Positions 8,204 through 15,746 of a stretch of 19,425 nt of DNA are shown piece by piece. Origin of the DNA: Candidatus Zipacnadia bacterium (lineage in GTDB: Bacteria; Armatimonadota; Zipacnadia; Zipacnadales; Zipacnadaceae); assembly GCA_029821455.1 (NCBI GenBank), contig JALGTI010000115.1, positions 1 to 19,425 of the forward strand, in the 5' to 3' direction. Numbering within the stretch: position 1 is the stretch's first letter; the number at the start of each line of letters is the position of its first letter. The translations under genes and the position numbers were made by a program. Below the pieces are notes generated by a model. That model searched no databases, was not told the origin of the DNA, and worked only from the letters and a program-made list of their open reading frames with translations.

Positions 8204-8217
8204 TTGTTGCTTCTGCC

Positions 8218-9876
8218 TCACATATACCCCAAATCCCTCAGTCTCTGTCGGATGGCCTGTTCTTCTTCGGGTGAGTAGTCGCGGATGGGCCGCTCTGTGG
8301 CAGGAAGCGGCTCCGGGGCCACGCGCTGCGCGCGGTCGGCATCTGCAGAGAGTATCTCGGATAGCAGTCGGCCATCAAGATCGGCCGGCACAGATAGCCC
8401 AAGGAGATGGAGGATTGTGGGGGCAAGGTCAGTCAGGTTGGGCGCTTGAGGGGCGGTGCCGGGCTGGATGGCCGGGCCAGAGGCCAGGAAGACGCCGTCC
8501 AGGCGGTGCTGACCGATATGGATGTCCTGGCCTCGTGGTTCGGTGACGATCACATCACCACATCGCAGGCCTGATAGTACCCGGTCAGCGTGGAAAGTCA
8601 CCACAATATCCGGTGCGGCGTCCACACATGGCCCGTGGAAGGCCTCGTTCTGAGGGATGGCGCTTTCGACGGCAGGTGCGCCTGTTTGCGGATCGGTGCA
8701 GTCCAGGAGTACCTCGCACAGCTCGGCCACCAGTTCGGCATATTCATCGCCCGGCTGGACTATGCCGCCGGGGTCGCGGCCCGCCAGATTCACCCAGACG
8801 TCGGCGCGTCCATGCGCCCAGTATGAATAGGCGCGCGTGCGGTTCCAGTCTATCGTCCCCAGTACGTGGGCTGCCATTCCTGTGGAGTGCAGCGCAGGGG
8901 CATACGCCGCCATCCGGCGCTTGACCCGCGTGGCCAGCAGCCGGTCAACCAGCCGATAGGCGCCGGCTACCAGTGTGCTAAAACCTGTTGAGCGGCGTCT
9001 GGTGTAGCCCAGCGCTTCCAGCAGACCCGGCAGGTAAAGAGCGCCCTTCGGATTAAGACCGGCCCCGTGGTCAGACATCACCAGTATCGTGAGGTCGTCA
9101 TCAGACACACTGGCCCAGCGTGCCAGTATTTCATCGGCGGCGATATATGCCTGTCGCAGAGCGTCAAGTCCGCTCTCGCCATCTGCAGGCCACAGGAAGT
9201 GCTGGATGGTGTCTATCTCACTGACGACAAACACAAAAAGGTCCCACGTGTCTTGCTGCCACAGGTGCCAGGCGATGTCGGCCTTGCGCTTCATTGAACT
9301 GAGGGCAGCGTCCAGCGCTTGCTGGCGCTGGCCCTGCATTGCCAGGTCCCTAATGCCTGCGTGGAGGGGATAGGGCCCAAAGCGCTCACGGAGTTGGGTC
9401 GCAAGTTCCGGGGGATGGGTGAAGCCATCGGTCTCGGCGGATGGAGCCAACCAACCCGAGACAAGCAGCCCGTTCAATGGCTCGGCTGGGAAGGTCATCG
9501 GGACATTCAGTACCGCACTCCGTCGCCCAGCCTCACTGGCCAGCCTCCAGAAGCTGGCGCCCTGGATATGGGAGGCATTGCTCGGGCGGAAACCAAAGGT
9601 TCCCGGGATCCGGTCCATAAAGGTGAAGATGCTGTGGCGGCCAGGGTTGAGACCGGTGGCGAAGCTGGCCCACGCCTGCGGGCTGATGGGCATTGGTGTT
9701 GAACGCAAGTGTGCGCCCACGCCCCGGTCAAGTAGCCGGGCGAAGCTGGGCAGACTGCCCTCGTCCACAAAGCGCCGCAGCAGCGACGGTTCAGCACCGT
9801 CAATGCCGAACACAAACACACGGCCTTCGTGGGGCTGGCCAGCCTGTGGCGGACTGTTCTGCTTGGAGATAGTCAT
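8218..9876 (-). CDS. Alkaline-phosphatase-superfamily phosphodiesterase/nucleotide pyrophosphatase-like protein
   Basis: Two-metal hydrolase of the type I phosphodiesterase/nucleotide pyrophosphatase branch; the substrate is unknown. Relatives often lie beside envelope polysaccharide genes, as here. Counting from ATG 9876 (552 residues), the metal and nucleophile set is complete: Asp26 in FGIDGAEP, Ser65 in ISPQAWASFATGLNPGRH as nucleophile, Asp222 and His226 in SEIDTIQHFLW, Asp269-His270 in VMSDHGAG, and His457 in GQHRLDGVFLASGP, followed by DLAPTILHLLGL and DLDGRLL. The C-terminal YSPEEEQAIRQRLRDLGYM tail is common in this family. No signal peptide or membrane segment is evident, so it may be cytoplasmic. 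The start is uncertain: a GTG at 9975 adds 33 residues, and a strong AGAGGAGG at 9956-9963 is not followed at proper distance by any start codon. It is transcribed divergently from the wzz-like gene. Confidence 0.88.
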   Translation of the reverse strand: MTISKQNSPPQAGQPHEGRVFVFGIDGAEPSLLRRFVDEGSLPSFARLLDRGVGAHLRSTPMPISPQAWASFATGLNPGRHSIFTFMDRIPGTFGFRPSNASHIQGASFWRLASEAGRRSAVLNVPMTFPAEPLNGLLVSGWLAPSAETDGFTHPPELATQLRERFGPYPLHAGIRDLAMQGQRQQALDAALSSMKRKADIAWHLWQQDTWDLFVFVVSEIDTIQHFLWPADGESGLDALRQAYIAADEILARWASVSDDDLTILVMSDHGAGLNPKGALYLPGLLEALGYTRRRSTGFSTLVAGAYRLVDRLLATRVKRRMAAYAPALHSTGMAAHVLGTIDWNRTRAYSYWAHGRADVWVNLAGRDPGGIVQPGDEYAELVAELCEVLLDCTDPQTGAPAVESAIPQNEAFHGPCVDAAPDIVVTFHADRVLSGLRCGDVIVTEPRGQDIHIGQHRLDGVFLASGPAIQPGTAPQAPNLTDLAPTILHLLGLSVPADLDGRLLSEILSADADRAQRVAPEPLPATERPIRDYSPEEEQAIRQRLRDLGYM

Positions 9877-10027
9877 TATGACATTCTTGCCGTGCGCTGA
9901 TAGGTTGAGTTTCCAGGCACAAGCATAATACTCGCGACGCCGGGTAGTAGTATTTCCTCCTCTGTTCAGTTTCACCTGCCCGCAAGGGTGGGGAGTGATA
10001 GCATCCTTGAAGGTGCCGGTGGGTGCG

Positions 10028-10043
10028 GTGCAGAATTATGCAC
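10028..10043. repeat. Short inverted repeat in the divergent control region
   Basis: GTGCA-GAATTA-TGCAC is a perfect 5-bp inverted repeat with a 6-nt A+T-rich centre. It lies between the divergent phosphodiesterase and wzz-like genes (region 9877-10116), where both promoters must sit. It could be an operator. No clear -35/-10 pair was found, so this is only a candidate. Confidence 0.3.
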
Positions 10044-10116
10044 GCAGTTGAAGCCTGCTGGTGGCCGCGCCAGGCGACTACACAGCAGTGCAGGTTGATC
10101 TGTGGGAGGCAATCTC

Positions 10117-11583
10117 TTGCGAGAGGACTACTTGCTAAGGGACTATTGGCGTGTTATCCGGCGTTCGTGGAAGACTGTAGTATGCCTGGGGGTGGGTCTG
10201 GGTATCCTCAGCGGGCTGGTGGCGATGTTCTTCGTGCCACGGCAGTGGCGCAGTAGCGCTACCATACTATTTGAGCTGCCGTCGTCGAGGGAGACTACTC
10301 TTGCCAGTCTCACGGACCTGACGAGCCTAGGAAGGCTGGCGACGCAATTCGGTGTTCCCGTCGCGCCCAGCTCTGCGGTAGCCTATAGCATCTTGACGAG
10401 CCGCTCATTGAGAGCCACAGTGGCCGAAGTGACGAACTTAACCGAACGGGTGGATCTGGCCGACGAGTTCGAGGTGAATGAGTTCCTGGGCAAGACAACG
10501 TTGGTTCAAGTGGGGGATGCGGGAGCTGTCACCCTTCTAGTGACGGTGCCCGGCACACCACGGGGACTGATCGCAAGGCTAGATGATGATATGGAGGCAC
10601 GGGAGCTGGCCAGGGATATCGCCGCCGCCCACGTGACAGCTCTGCAGGAGATGTTGTCATCATTTGCCTTGACTAGGGCGCAGCGAAAGTGTGAGTTTCT
10701 CCAAAAGCGGGTCGCAGAGACCGAGCGGGAAGTCGACGATGCGCGGGCAGCCCTCGCCGCTGCCCAGAGAGCGACAGGCGTAGTAATGCCTGCTGGCGAT
10801 ACAAGTGTGCCAGATGAACTGATACAACTAGCGAAACTGGAAAAAGAAATGATATTGGCTGAGGGCGAGGCCCAGGCCGCCACGGACAAGCTTGGTGTCT
10901 TGGGGAGGGAGCTGAGTGAGCAGGATGAAATGGTGGTTGGCCAGGTGATATCGTCTCAGAGTGGAGTACTGGATCCACTAAAGAGTGAGATGACTCTGCA
11001 GCAGGCTGAGCTGGCGGTTCTGGCCAGTAAGGGCTACGGAACGGAACATCCCGAATACAGGGCCGGCCTGCAGCGCTTGAGCGATCTGAAGGCCTCGTAC
11101 GAAGACGAGCTGAGCCGGGGCCTTCAGGAGAGGCAGGTTGCAAGTACGCGCAACACCGTACGCGACAGACTTGTAGTCGTATACGCCCAGACCCAGGCTG
11201 ACCTGGCAGCCGGACAGGCGCGGCTGGCGGCACTTCGCGGGCTAGTCGAAGAGACTCGCGACAAGGTGGAGGCTCTACCGGGCTCGATGCAGGTTGTGGG
11301 AGCGCGGATGTTGGATGTCGAACTGAAGTCGCAAGTGTACGCTGGACTTGTAAGCGCCTACGAGATGGCGCGAGTTGAGGCGGAGGAGGAGGCTCCAAGA
11401 TTTGAGGTGTTAGACCCCGCTTTCGTTCCCAAGTACAAGCTTGGTCCGTCGGTGGCCAAGACTGGTTTGTTCTTCACGTTTTTGGGCCTCCTACTGGCGG
11501 TGATAGTGGTCCTAGGGCGCAACAGCGTTAGCAAGAACTGGCCACCGGAACCGACGCAAGCTGGACCAGCTCAGGATCTATAG
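10117..11583 (+). CDS. Wzz/GumC-type polysaccharide chain-length (co-polymerase) protein
   Basis: Membrane-anchored polysaccharide co-polymerase that sets chain length together with a Wzy polymerase. From TTG 10117 it has 488 residues: a short cytoplasmic start (REDYLLRDYWRVIRRSWKT), TM1 at about 20-40 (VVCLGVGLGILSGLVAMFFV), a large extracytoplasmic part with heptad-like, Glu/Arg/Ala-rich helices (about 180-260 and 310-370), and TM2 at about 446-466 (TGLFFTFLGLLLAVIVVLG). A 22-residue tail follows, with no BY-kinase domain. TTG is preferred because GGGAGG lies 8 nt upstream; an in-frame GTG at 10102 would place that site inside the gene. It is followed by a mini-ORF and the Wzy-like polymerase, which supports a Wzx/Wzy-type pathway. 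Specific polymer unknown. Confidence 0.87.
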   Translation: MREDYLLRDYWRVIRRSWKTVVCLGVGLGILSGLVAMFFVPRQWRSSATILFELPSSRETTLASLTDLTSLGRLATQFGVPVAPSSAVAYSILTSRSLRATVAEVTNLTERVDLADEFEVNEFLGKTTLVQVGDAGAVTLLVTVPGTPRGLIARLDDDMEARELARDIAAAHVTALQEMLSSFALTRAQRKCEFLQKRVAETEREVDDARAALAAAQRATGVVMPAGDTSVPDELIQLAKLEKEMILAEGEAQAATDKLGVLGRELSEQDEMVVGQVISSQSGVLDPLKSEMTLQQAELAVLASKGYGTEHPEYRAGLQRLSDLKASYEDELSRGLQERQVASTRNTVRDRLVVVYAQTQADLAAGQARLAALRGLVEETRDKVEALPGSMQVVGARMLDVELKSQVYAGLVSAYEMARVEAEEEAPRFEVLDPAFVPKYKLGPSVAKTGLFFTFLGLLLAVIVVLGRNSVSKNWPPEPTQAGPAQDL

Positions 11584-11602
11584 TGAGGGCAAGGAGGCGA
11601 CG

Positions 11603-11653
11603 GTGCGATCTACTCGGTCGTTGAGAACTGTTGACAGAGACATGCTTGGATGA
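11603..11653 (+). CDS. Possible 16-residue leader ORF overlapping the polymerase start (ATGA)
   Basis: AAGGAGG at 11591-11597 is the best Shine-Dalgarno in this intergenic gap and sits 5 nt before GTG 11603. The frame encodes MRSTRSLRTVDRDMLG and stops at TGA 11651-11653, overlapping the ATG of the polymerase (11650) as ATGA. The polymerase itself lacks a clear ribosome site, so re-initiation from this mini-cistron is a reasonable inference. The peptide has no known relatives that I recognise; chance remains possible. Confidence 0.4.
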   Translation: MRSTRSLRTVDRDMLG

Positions 11654-12975
11654 ACACGCTTGAGGTCATCACAGTTTACGGTCTGCTTGGCGCTATTGCC
11701 TTGCTACTGGCACTGCCCTTCGTGGCGCGCCGCGTCGGTGGGGAGGTACTGACGCCCCGCTTTTGGTTTGCCGCGATTGCTGTTCCTGCCATGTTGTTAC
11801 GCCCCTGGTACCTGCTCCATCACCCTGAGGCTGCTCACCGCTATCTAGTGAGCTATGGTAGCGTTGCGGATCTGATGGTGCCAGGGCTGCTTTGTATTGT
11901 GGTGGGTCTGATAGCGCTCAACGTCGGCTACTTGTCGCCAGCGGGTGTGGCTATGGCGCAGCGGTTGCCGAGCTTCAATGTGTCGCTTTGCCGGCGACGA
12001 TGGCAGTTGGCGATATTGGTCTCGGCAGTGCTGGGGCTATCGGCCTACCTATTCATGCTGCACAGGGTGGGTGGACTGGGGCTGCTGCTGGCGAATCTGG
12101 CGGGGCGGCAAGCGTTCTATCAGGAGGCAGGGGTTAATCTGATCCGGCTGGGGCTACATTTCAACGATCTTGCGGTGCTACTTGCAGCCTGGTACTACCT
12201 GAAAGTGCGCAGGACGAAGTGGTTCTGGGCCTATATGGTCCTGCTCACCTTGCTGAATTTGACGACCGGCTCTCGCACCGCTGTGCTCACCCCCTGGCTG
12301 TTCCTGTACCTACTAGTAGCCATCGACAATGCCAGGTGGCGCAGTTGGAAGGTCTTGGTAGCGGTGGGGCTTGTGTTTGTGGTGTTCGCCACAGCCTACC
12401 TGGCATTCAGACGTAGCACTCGCTCTGGCGTGGGGGCAGAGTTGGCGGCCGTCACGGCAGAAACCGAGGCGCTCAACCCGCTGGAGTTGTTCGCCGACTT
12501 CGACCATCTGCTGGCCATCATACACCTGACACCGCGCTACTTTGCCTATCAAGAGGGGGTGACGTACCTACACGTGTTCGCCTTGCTATTGCCACAGAGT
12601 GTGTTCTCCTGGCAGCCTCGCACTGTGGGGGGGATGCTGCGTGAGGCTATCGAGCCGCTCGGCCAGGGCGGGCGGCCGGCTGGGGCGATAGGTGAGGGTT
12701 ATCTGAACTTCGGGTATGTCGGTGTGTTCGGCGCAATGCTGGTGCTGGGGTTGTCGCTGCGCACGCTGCATAGCTACGGAACCCGAAACCTAGAGGGTGA
12801 CAGTTTGGTCCCTGCCCTGTTCTATGTGGCAATACTTGAATCTATCTTTGGGTTTACCCATGGAATCTTCAGCCTGAATTTCCGTGACCTGCTAATCATT
12901 CTGGCGCTTGTAGCCTTGTTTGTTGTGTTCGCGGGGGTGAGAAAGCGCCCCGAGGACCGGCACTCAGAGAGCTAG
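11650..12975 (+). CDS. Wzy-like oligosaccharide repeat-unit polymerase (multi-pass membrane protein)
   Basis: Predicted integral membrane polymerase joining lipid-linked repeat units into a surface polysaccharide. The 441 residues contain about ten hydrophobic segments, beginning ITVYGLLGAIALLLALPFVA. A long, more polar loop in the second half (about 255-330) holds ELFADFDHLLAIIHLTPRYF, LLLPQSVFSWQPRTVGGMLR and GGRPAGAIGEGYLNFGYVGV. TGSRTAVLTPWLFLYL and GEGYLNFGYVG are typical of O-antigen-polymerase-type proteins, whose overall sequence is poorly conserved. The gene follows the Wzz-like partner by 66 nt, consistent with a functional pair. No strong ribosome site precedes the ATG; the overlap with a mini-ORF may supply translation. 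No flippase or initiating glycosyl-1-phosphate transferase is in the window. An O-antigen ligase is a less likely alternative. Confidence 0.82.
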   Translation: MNTLEVITVYGLLGAIALLLALPFVARRVGGEVLTPRFWFAAIAVPAMLLRPWYLLHHPEAAHRYLVSYGSVADLMVPGLLCIVVGLIALNVGYLSPAGVAMAQRLPSFNVSLCRRRWQLAILVSAVLGLSAYLFMLHRVGGLGLLLANLAGRQAFYQEAGVNLIRLGLHFNDLAVLLAAWYYLKVRRTKWFWAYMVLLTLLNLTTGSRTAVLTPWLFLYLLVAIDNARWRSWKVLVAVGLVFVVFATAYLAFRRSTRSGVGAELAAVTAETEALNPLELFADFDHLLAIIHLTPRYFAYQEGVTYLHVFALLLPQSVFSWQPRTVGGMLREAIEPLGQGGRPAGAIGEGYLNFGYVGVFGAMLVLGLSLRTLHSYGTRNLEGDSLVPALFYVAILESIFGFTHGIFSLNFRDLLIILALVALFVVFAGVRKRPEDRHSES

Positions 12976-13168
12976 GCACCTCATTACGTACCTGAACTGC
13001 CCCGACATCAAATACGTCGCCGAAGTCACAAATGCTTCGGAATGAGGCATGTGCTCCATTGGTCCTCGAGGCTCTTCTACTTCTGTCGACAGTTGCCTTC
13101 TTTCCTGCCCCCAATAGCCGGATGATAGAAGGCGGTAGATTACGAAGCCCCTACTGGAGAGAGGCACA
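12976..13168. other. Intergenic stretch between polymerase and methyltransferase, no gene seen
   Basis: Together with the candidate mini-ORF at 13169, about 270 bases separate the polymerase stop from the methyltransferase ATG. One frame from 12973 reads HLITYLNCPDIKYVAEVTN before a stop near 13044, which looks protein-like and could be a remnant of a lost gene, but I cannot assign it. No terminator with a T-run and no convincing promoter are visible. Confidence 0.4.
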
Positions 13169-13264
13169 GTGCCACTGATGGCGCCCCACCAAAGGGAGCT
13201 GTTGACGTTCGCCGCCGTGTCGTCTGCTTTCTTCTCACATCACCAAGATGAGAAGCGCGAGTGA
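13169..13264 (+). CDS. Possible 31-residue ORF overlapping the methyltransferase start
   Basis: GGAGAGAGG (about 13155-13163) lies 5 nt before GTG 13169. The frame encodes MPLMAPHQRELLTFAAVSSA and continues to TGA at 13262-13264, overlapping the methyltransferase ATG (13248) by 17 nt in another frame. The methyltransferase has no good ribosome site of its own. This could be a coupled leader or the displaced true 5' end of that gene; homology is not apparent. Confidence 0.25.
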   Translation: MPLMAPHQRELLTFAAVSSAFFSHHQDEKRE

Positions 13265-13950
13265 GGCCAATATCGTGAAGCACCCGCAAAGAAGTATACA
13301 TGTCAGATATGACCGGGGAATCCAACCACACCACAGGACCATAGCAAGACTGGTTTCAATCTACAGTCATAGCGATGGTTCGCTCTTGGATATTGGCTGC
13401 GGGGTTGGTCATACGCTTAGCGAGATTCGCAAGATAAGACATTCTATGAGATTAACGGCTGCAGATATTGACGAACAGTGTCTGCAGATTACTCAGCAAA
13501 GGGTCGGGCTGCAAGCAAGCATACTAATCACGCAGGTGGAGGATTTGTTTGAAATGCAGTTAACGTTCGAGACGATTGTTATGTCACACTCATTGGAGCA
13601 TATGCACAGACCCGTAGATACGGTGAGGGGGGGGCATGGGGTTGCTCAGCCCCGGCGGAATACTGGTATTGGCAGTGCCCAATCCTCTGCGGCCGACCGT
13701 CATATGGCGCAGCATACTCAGGCAGAACTACGCCAATCGTGGCCATGTATGTGCATGGGATCGATCCCATTGGATGAACTTCCTTGAGAACATACTTCAG
13801 CTAAACGTCCTTTGCTATTCCCAAGACTACGTTCCAGTACCATTCCTACGCAAGTTTAGTCTCTTTAGGCCACTTGAAGAACTGATAGCTCAAATCCTGC
13901 CCTGGTTCGCGTATTCTAACATAGCTGTAATACAAAAGCCGGGCAGCTGA
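13248..13950 (+). pseudogene. Class I SAM-dependent methyltransferase, frame interrupted at a G8 tract
   Basis: Likely small-molecule or glycan methyltransferase of the polysaccharide locus. The first frame gives motif I LLDIGCGVGHTL (46-57), an acidic motif AADIDEQ (71-77) and SHSLEHMHRPVDTVRGG (113-129), then turns to nonsense and stops at 13787. The +1 frame resumes exactly there with MGLLSPGGILVLAVPNPLRP and runs to 13950, including RGHVCAWDRSHWMNFL, typical of Methyltransf_11/23 proteins. The switch point is a run of eight G (13627-13634); with seven G the two halves join in frame to about 233 residues. It may therefore be a sequencing error, a real mutation or a phase-variable gene. G+C is lower than in neighbours (24 of 60 in 13441-13500), suggesting later acquisition, as is common for such loci. 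The ATG at 13248 lacks a clear ribosome site. Confidence 0.75.
13627..13634 (+). repeat. Homopolymeric G8 tract inside the methyltransferase gene
   Basis: Eight consecutive G after GTGA and before CATGGGG. The frame changes here: the upstream frame ends ...VDTVRGG, and the downstream +1 frame starts MGLLSPGG. A one-base contraction restores the full-length protein. Such tracts are prone both to slippage in vivo and to sequencing error. Confidence 0.85.
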
Positions 13951-13961
13951 GAATTCCGATA

Positions 13962-14069
13962 TCACAGATATCCCCGTTCCTGCAGGCTAGTCGTCAAGTG
14001 CTCTTCATCCCGCTCCTCGGGCGTGGACACAGCAAACAGTCCTTTGCCTGTCTTGACAACCGGGTCCAC
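13962..14069 (-). pseudogene. In-frame 35-codon extension or gene remnant beyond the glycosyltransferase stop
   Basis: Directly after the TAA of the glycosyltransferase (14070-14072) the same frame continues with VDPVVKTGKGLFAVSTP then EERDEEHLTTSLQERGYL and ends in TGA at 13962-13964. The ending resembles the C-terminal tails (EE-x-L-x-x-LGY-L/M) of AP-superfamily phosphodiesterases and sulfatases, such as the one ending at 8218. It may be the last piece of a lost gene or a former extension of the glycosyltransferase. A GATATC-ACA-GATATC hairpin (13958-13972) overlaps the stop but has no T-run. Confidence 0.35.
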
Positions 14070-15263
14070 TTAACCACGGTACCCCGCCGCCAGTCGCTCG
14101 TACAACTCCTCGCAACGCCGGATGGGCGCATGAGTTGACCACTGGGCAAGTGCTTGCTGGCGAGCAGCCTGGCCGTAGGCATGCCTCAGTTCGGGAGATT
14201 GCAGCAGTCTGAGCACTGCGCTGGCCAATCCCTCGACATCGCCTTCTTCCACAATGAGGCCGTTTATGCCATCCTGGAGCGCTCGACCTCCCTCAGGAGT
14301 GGCCACCACGGGGGTGCCAGACATCATAGCCTCCATAACGGCCACGCTGAAGCCTTCCTGCTCGGAGGGTAGCACAAACACATCGGTTGCCGCCAGCAGC
14401 AGGGGCACATCCTCGCGGTGGCCTGTGAGCACTACGTGTTCGGCGAGGTTCAGTTGGTCTATCATTCTTCGGAGGCTCTCGGCGTACTCGCAGTGATGTT
14501 CCACTGGCTCTCCGACTATCAACAGCTTGGCGGCCGGGAAGCGCTCCAGGATCGCCGGCATCACCTGAATTGCCAGGTCGTGGCGCTTGCGAGGGTGGAG
14601 CAAAGCCACCATCACGATGAGCGGGTCATCCGGCGTTAACCCGAACTCATCTCTGATGGCAGCACCGTCCAGGTCCAGCCGGAACTCATTGGAATCAATA
14701 GGCTCTACAACGACTTCAAACTTGCGCCTAAGCCTGTCAGCTCCCTGGAATTCATCCATTACATCGTACCATACGCCAAGCACGCAATCGCTCCAGCGGT
14801 CCGCCCAGCGCACGATCCATCCGGGCAGCGGCTCCCGTATGCGTATGCGCCATACCGTAGGTATGCCTGCCCGCCTGGCTGCAAGGCCGGCTTGGAGGAT
14901 AGAGCGAGTCTGATTGCAGTGAAGCACGTCAATGCGCTGAGCCCGGAGAAGGTCTGCCAATTGGCGGCTGTAACGGTAAACGTCTAGCCCTACCCGCAGC
15001 CTCTTTAGCAATGAGCCTAAGAGGGCACCCTTGCCGTACTGTCGCAGTAAACCGGGCGGAGGGACAATGGTCACAGGAACATCAAGCGCGGCGACTGCGT
15101 CAACCAACGGCCCGTGATGAGGGAAGAAAGCCAGAGGTTGGATGCGTTGGCGGTCCAGCCTCTGCAAGAGAGCGAGCAGTGCGCTGCCGGAGCCAGCACA
15201 GGTGACGAAGCAGTCGTAGAAGCCTACGCGGATGGGCATTTGGATATTGAGCGCGAGCTGCAT
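14070..15263 (-). CDS. GT4-family (GT-B fold) glycosyltransferase
   Basis: Predicted cytoplasmic retaining glycosyltransferase that transfers a sugar from an activated donor during repeat-unit assembly. The 397 residues are normal for the family. The N-terminal Rossmann half opens VGFYDCFVTCAGSGSALLAL, and an acceptor-side element IDVLHCNQTRSI follows. The C-terminal donor half contains VALLHPRKRHDLAI with Arg225-Lys226 in the donor-phosphate position, DVPLLLAATDVFVLPSEQEG and the E-x7-E motif (Glu303 to Glu311) followed by AMMSGTPVVATPEGG. An in-frame stop lies just upstream near 15282, so the start is 15263 or the ATG at 15239 (MPIRVGFYD), which may fit homologues better; neither has a ribosome site. 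It converges on the methyltransferase. Donor and acceptor unknown. Confidence 0.88.
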   Translation of the reverse strand: MQLALNIQMPIRVGFYDCFVTCAGSGSALLALLQRLDRQRIQPLAFFPHHGPLVDAVAALDVPVTIVPPPGLLRQYGKGALLGSLLKRLRVGLDVYRYSRQLADLLRAQRIDVLHCNQTRSILQAGLAARRAGIPTVWRIRIREPLPGWIVRWADRWSDCVLGVWYDVMDEFQGADRLRRKFEVVVEPIDSNEFRLDLDGAAIRDEFGLTPDDPLIVMVALLHPRKRHDLAIQVMPAILERFPAAKLLIVGEPVEHHCEYAESLRRMIDQLNLAEHVVLTGHREDVPLLLAATDVFVLPSEQEGFSVAVMEAMMSGTPVVATPEGGRALQDGINGLIVEEGDVEGLASAVLRLLQSPELRHAYGQAARQQALAQWSTHAPIRRCEELYERLAAGYRG

Positions 15264-15539
15264 CGAAGGCGAGATGATGAATCAACACAGAACCATCGCC
15301 TGATTGCCACTGCAACTTGCGCAGTACCTCCCCTGTGTTTGTCAGTCGTCTAGACGGTGGTGGCGTGCCCCGTAATGTCGTAGGTCCGTGCGCGACTAGG
15401 TATTATCAACTAACCGCTGTGGCGCGTATGGATAATTCGCGCTTGAGGCCCTGAAAACCTGCCACTGGGGAGAAGGGCGTAAACTTGGGTACGTCAATAC
15501 GGTAGTGGCTGGGGAAGCGATGCGGAGTGGTCGGAACAC
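15264..15539. other. Intergenic stretch downstream of the iron operon, no gene seen
   Basis: About 275 bases between the small FeoB-associated gene and the glycosyltransferase, both on the minus strand. It should contain the terminator of the iron operon and the promoter of the glycosyltransferase, but I see neither clearly. A GATAAT hexamer on the minus strand near 15402-15407 could be a -10 but lacks a matching -35. A palindrome CGTCTAGACG lies at 15347-15356, and a GGGGAGG near 15328-15334 (minus) leads only into an out-of-frame ORF. Confidence 0.4.
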
Positions 15540-15734
15540 TCACTTGCCTGACTCTTCGGGCTTTGGTTGGTCAGAGACCTCGCACTCAGGTGGCAGTACG
15601 CCAGCCTCAGCCAGGGGACAAGTCTCGCATTTGCCATCGCAGCCTGCGCGACGTGGCGCGTTTGTGGCCATAGCGTAGACAATATGAGCCACAGCGCCCA
15701 GGACAATTATTCCGATGAGAATGCTTTCAGCCAC
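15540..15734 (-). CDS. FeoB-associated Cys-rich membrane protein
   Basis: Small single-span protein of the type regularly found after feoB and thought to assist ferrous iron transport, perhaps in place of FeoC. Seen: an N-terminal hydrophobic helix (ESILIGIIVLGAVAHIVYAM), then the Cys cluster C-x3-C-x2-C-P (CDGKCETCP), a further Cys (PPECEVSD), and a polar Lys/Glu tail. The start is set at GTG 15734 because a GGAGG sits 5 nt upstream; the GTG at 15740 would abut that site directly. It lies only a few bases after the feoB stop (15747), so it belongs to the same operon. The family assignment rests on size, topology, Cys spacing and position. Confidence 0.85.
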   Translation of the reverse strand: MAESILIGIIVLGAVAHIVYAMATNAPRRAGCDGKCETCPLAEAGVLPPECEVSDQPKPEESGK

Positions 15735-15746
15735 AGCCACCTCCGA

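Noticed and set aside
10673..11398. Minus-strand open frame of 241 codons inside the wzz-like gene
   Set aside because: Pro/Arg/Ser-rich shadow translation; the plus strand has the ribosome site, two membrane segments and coiled-coil pattern.
15347..15356. Palindrome CGTCTAGACG as an operator
   Set aside because: A single 10-bp palindrome in an intergenic gap with no promoter context; expected by chance at this scale.
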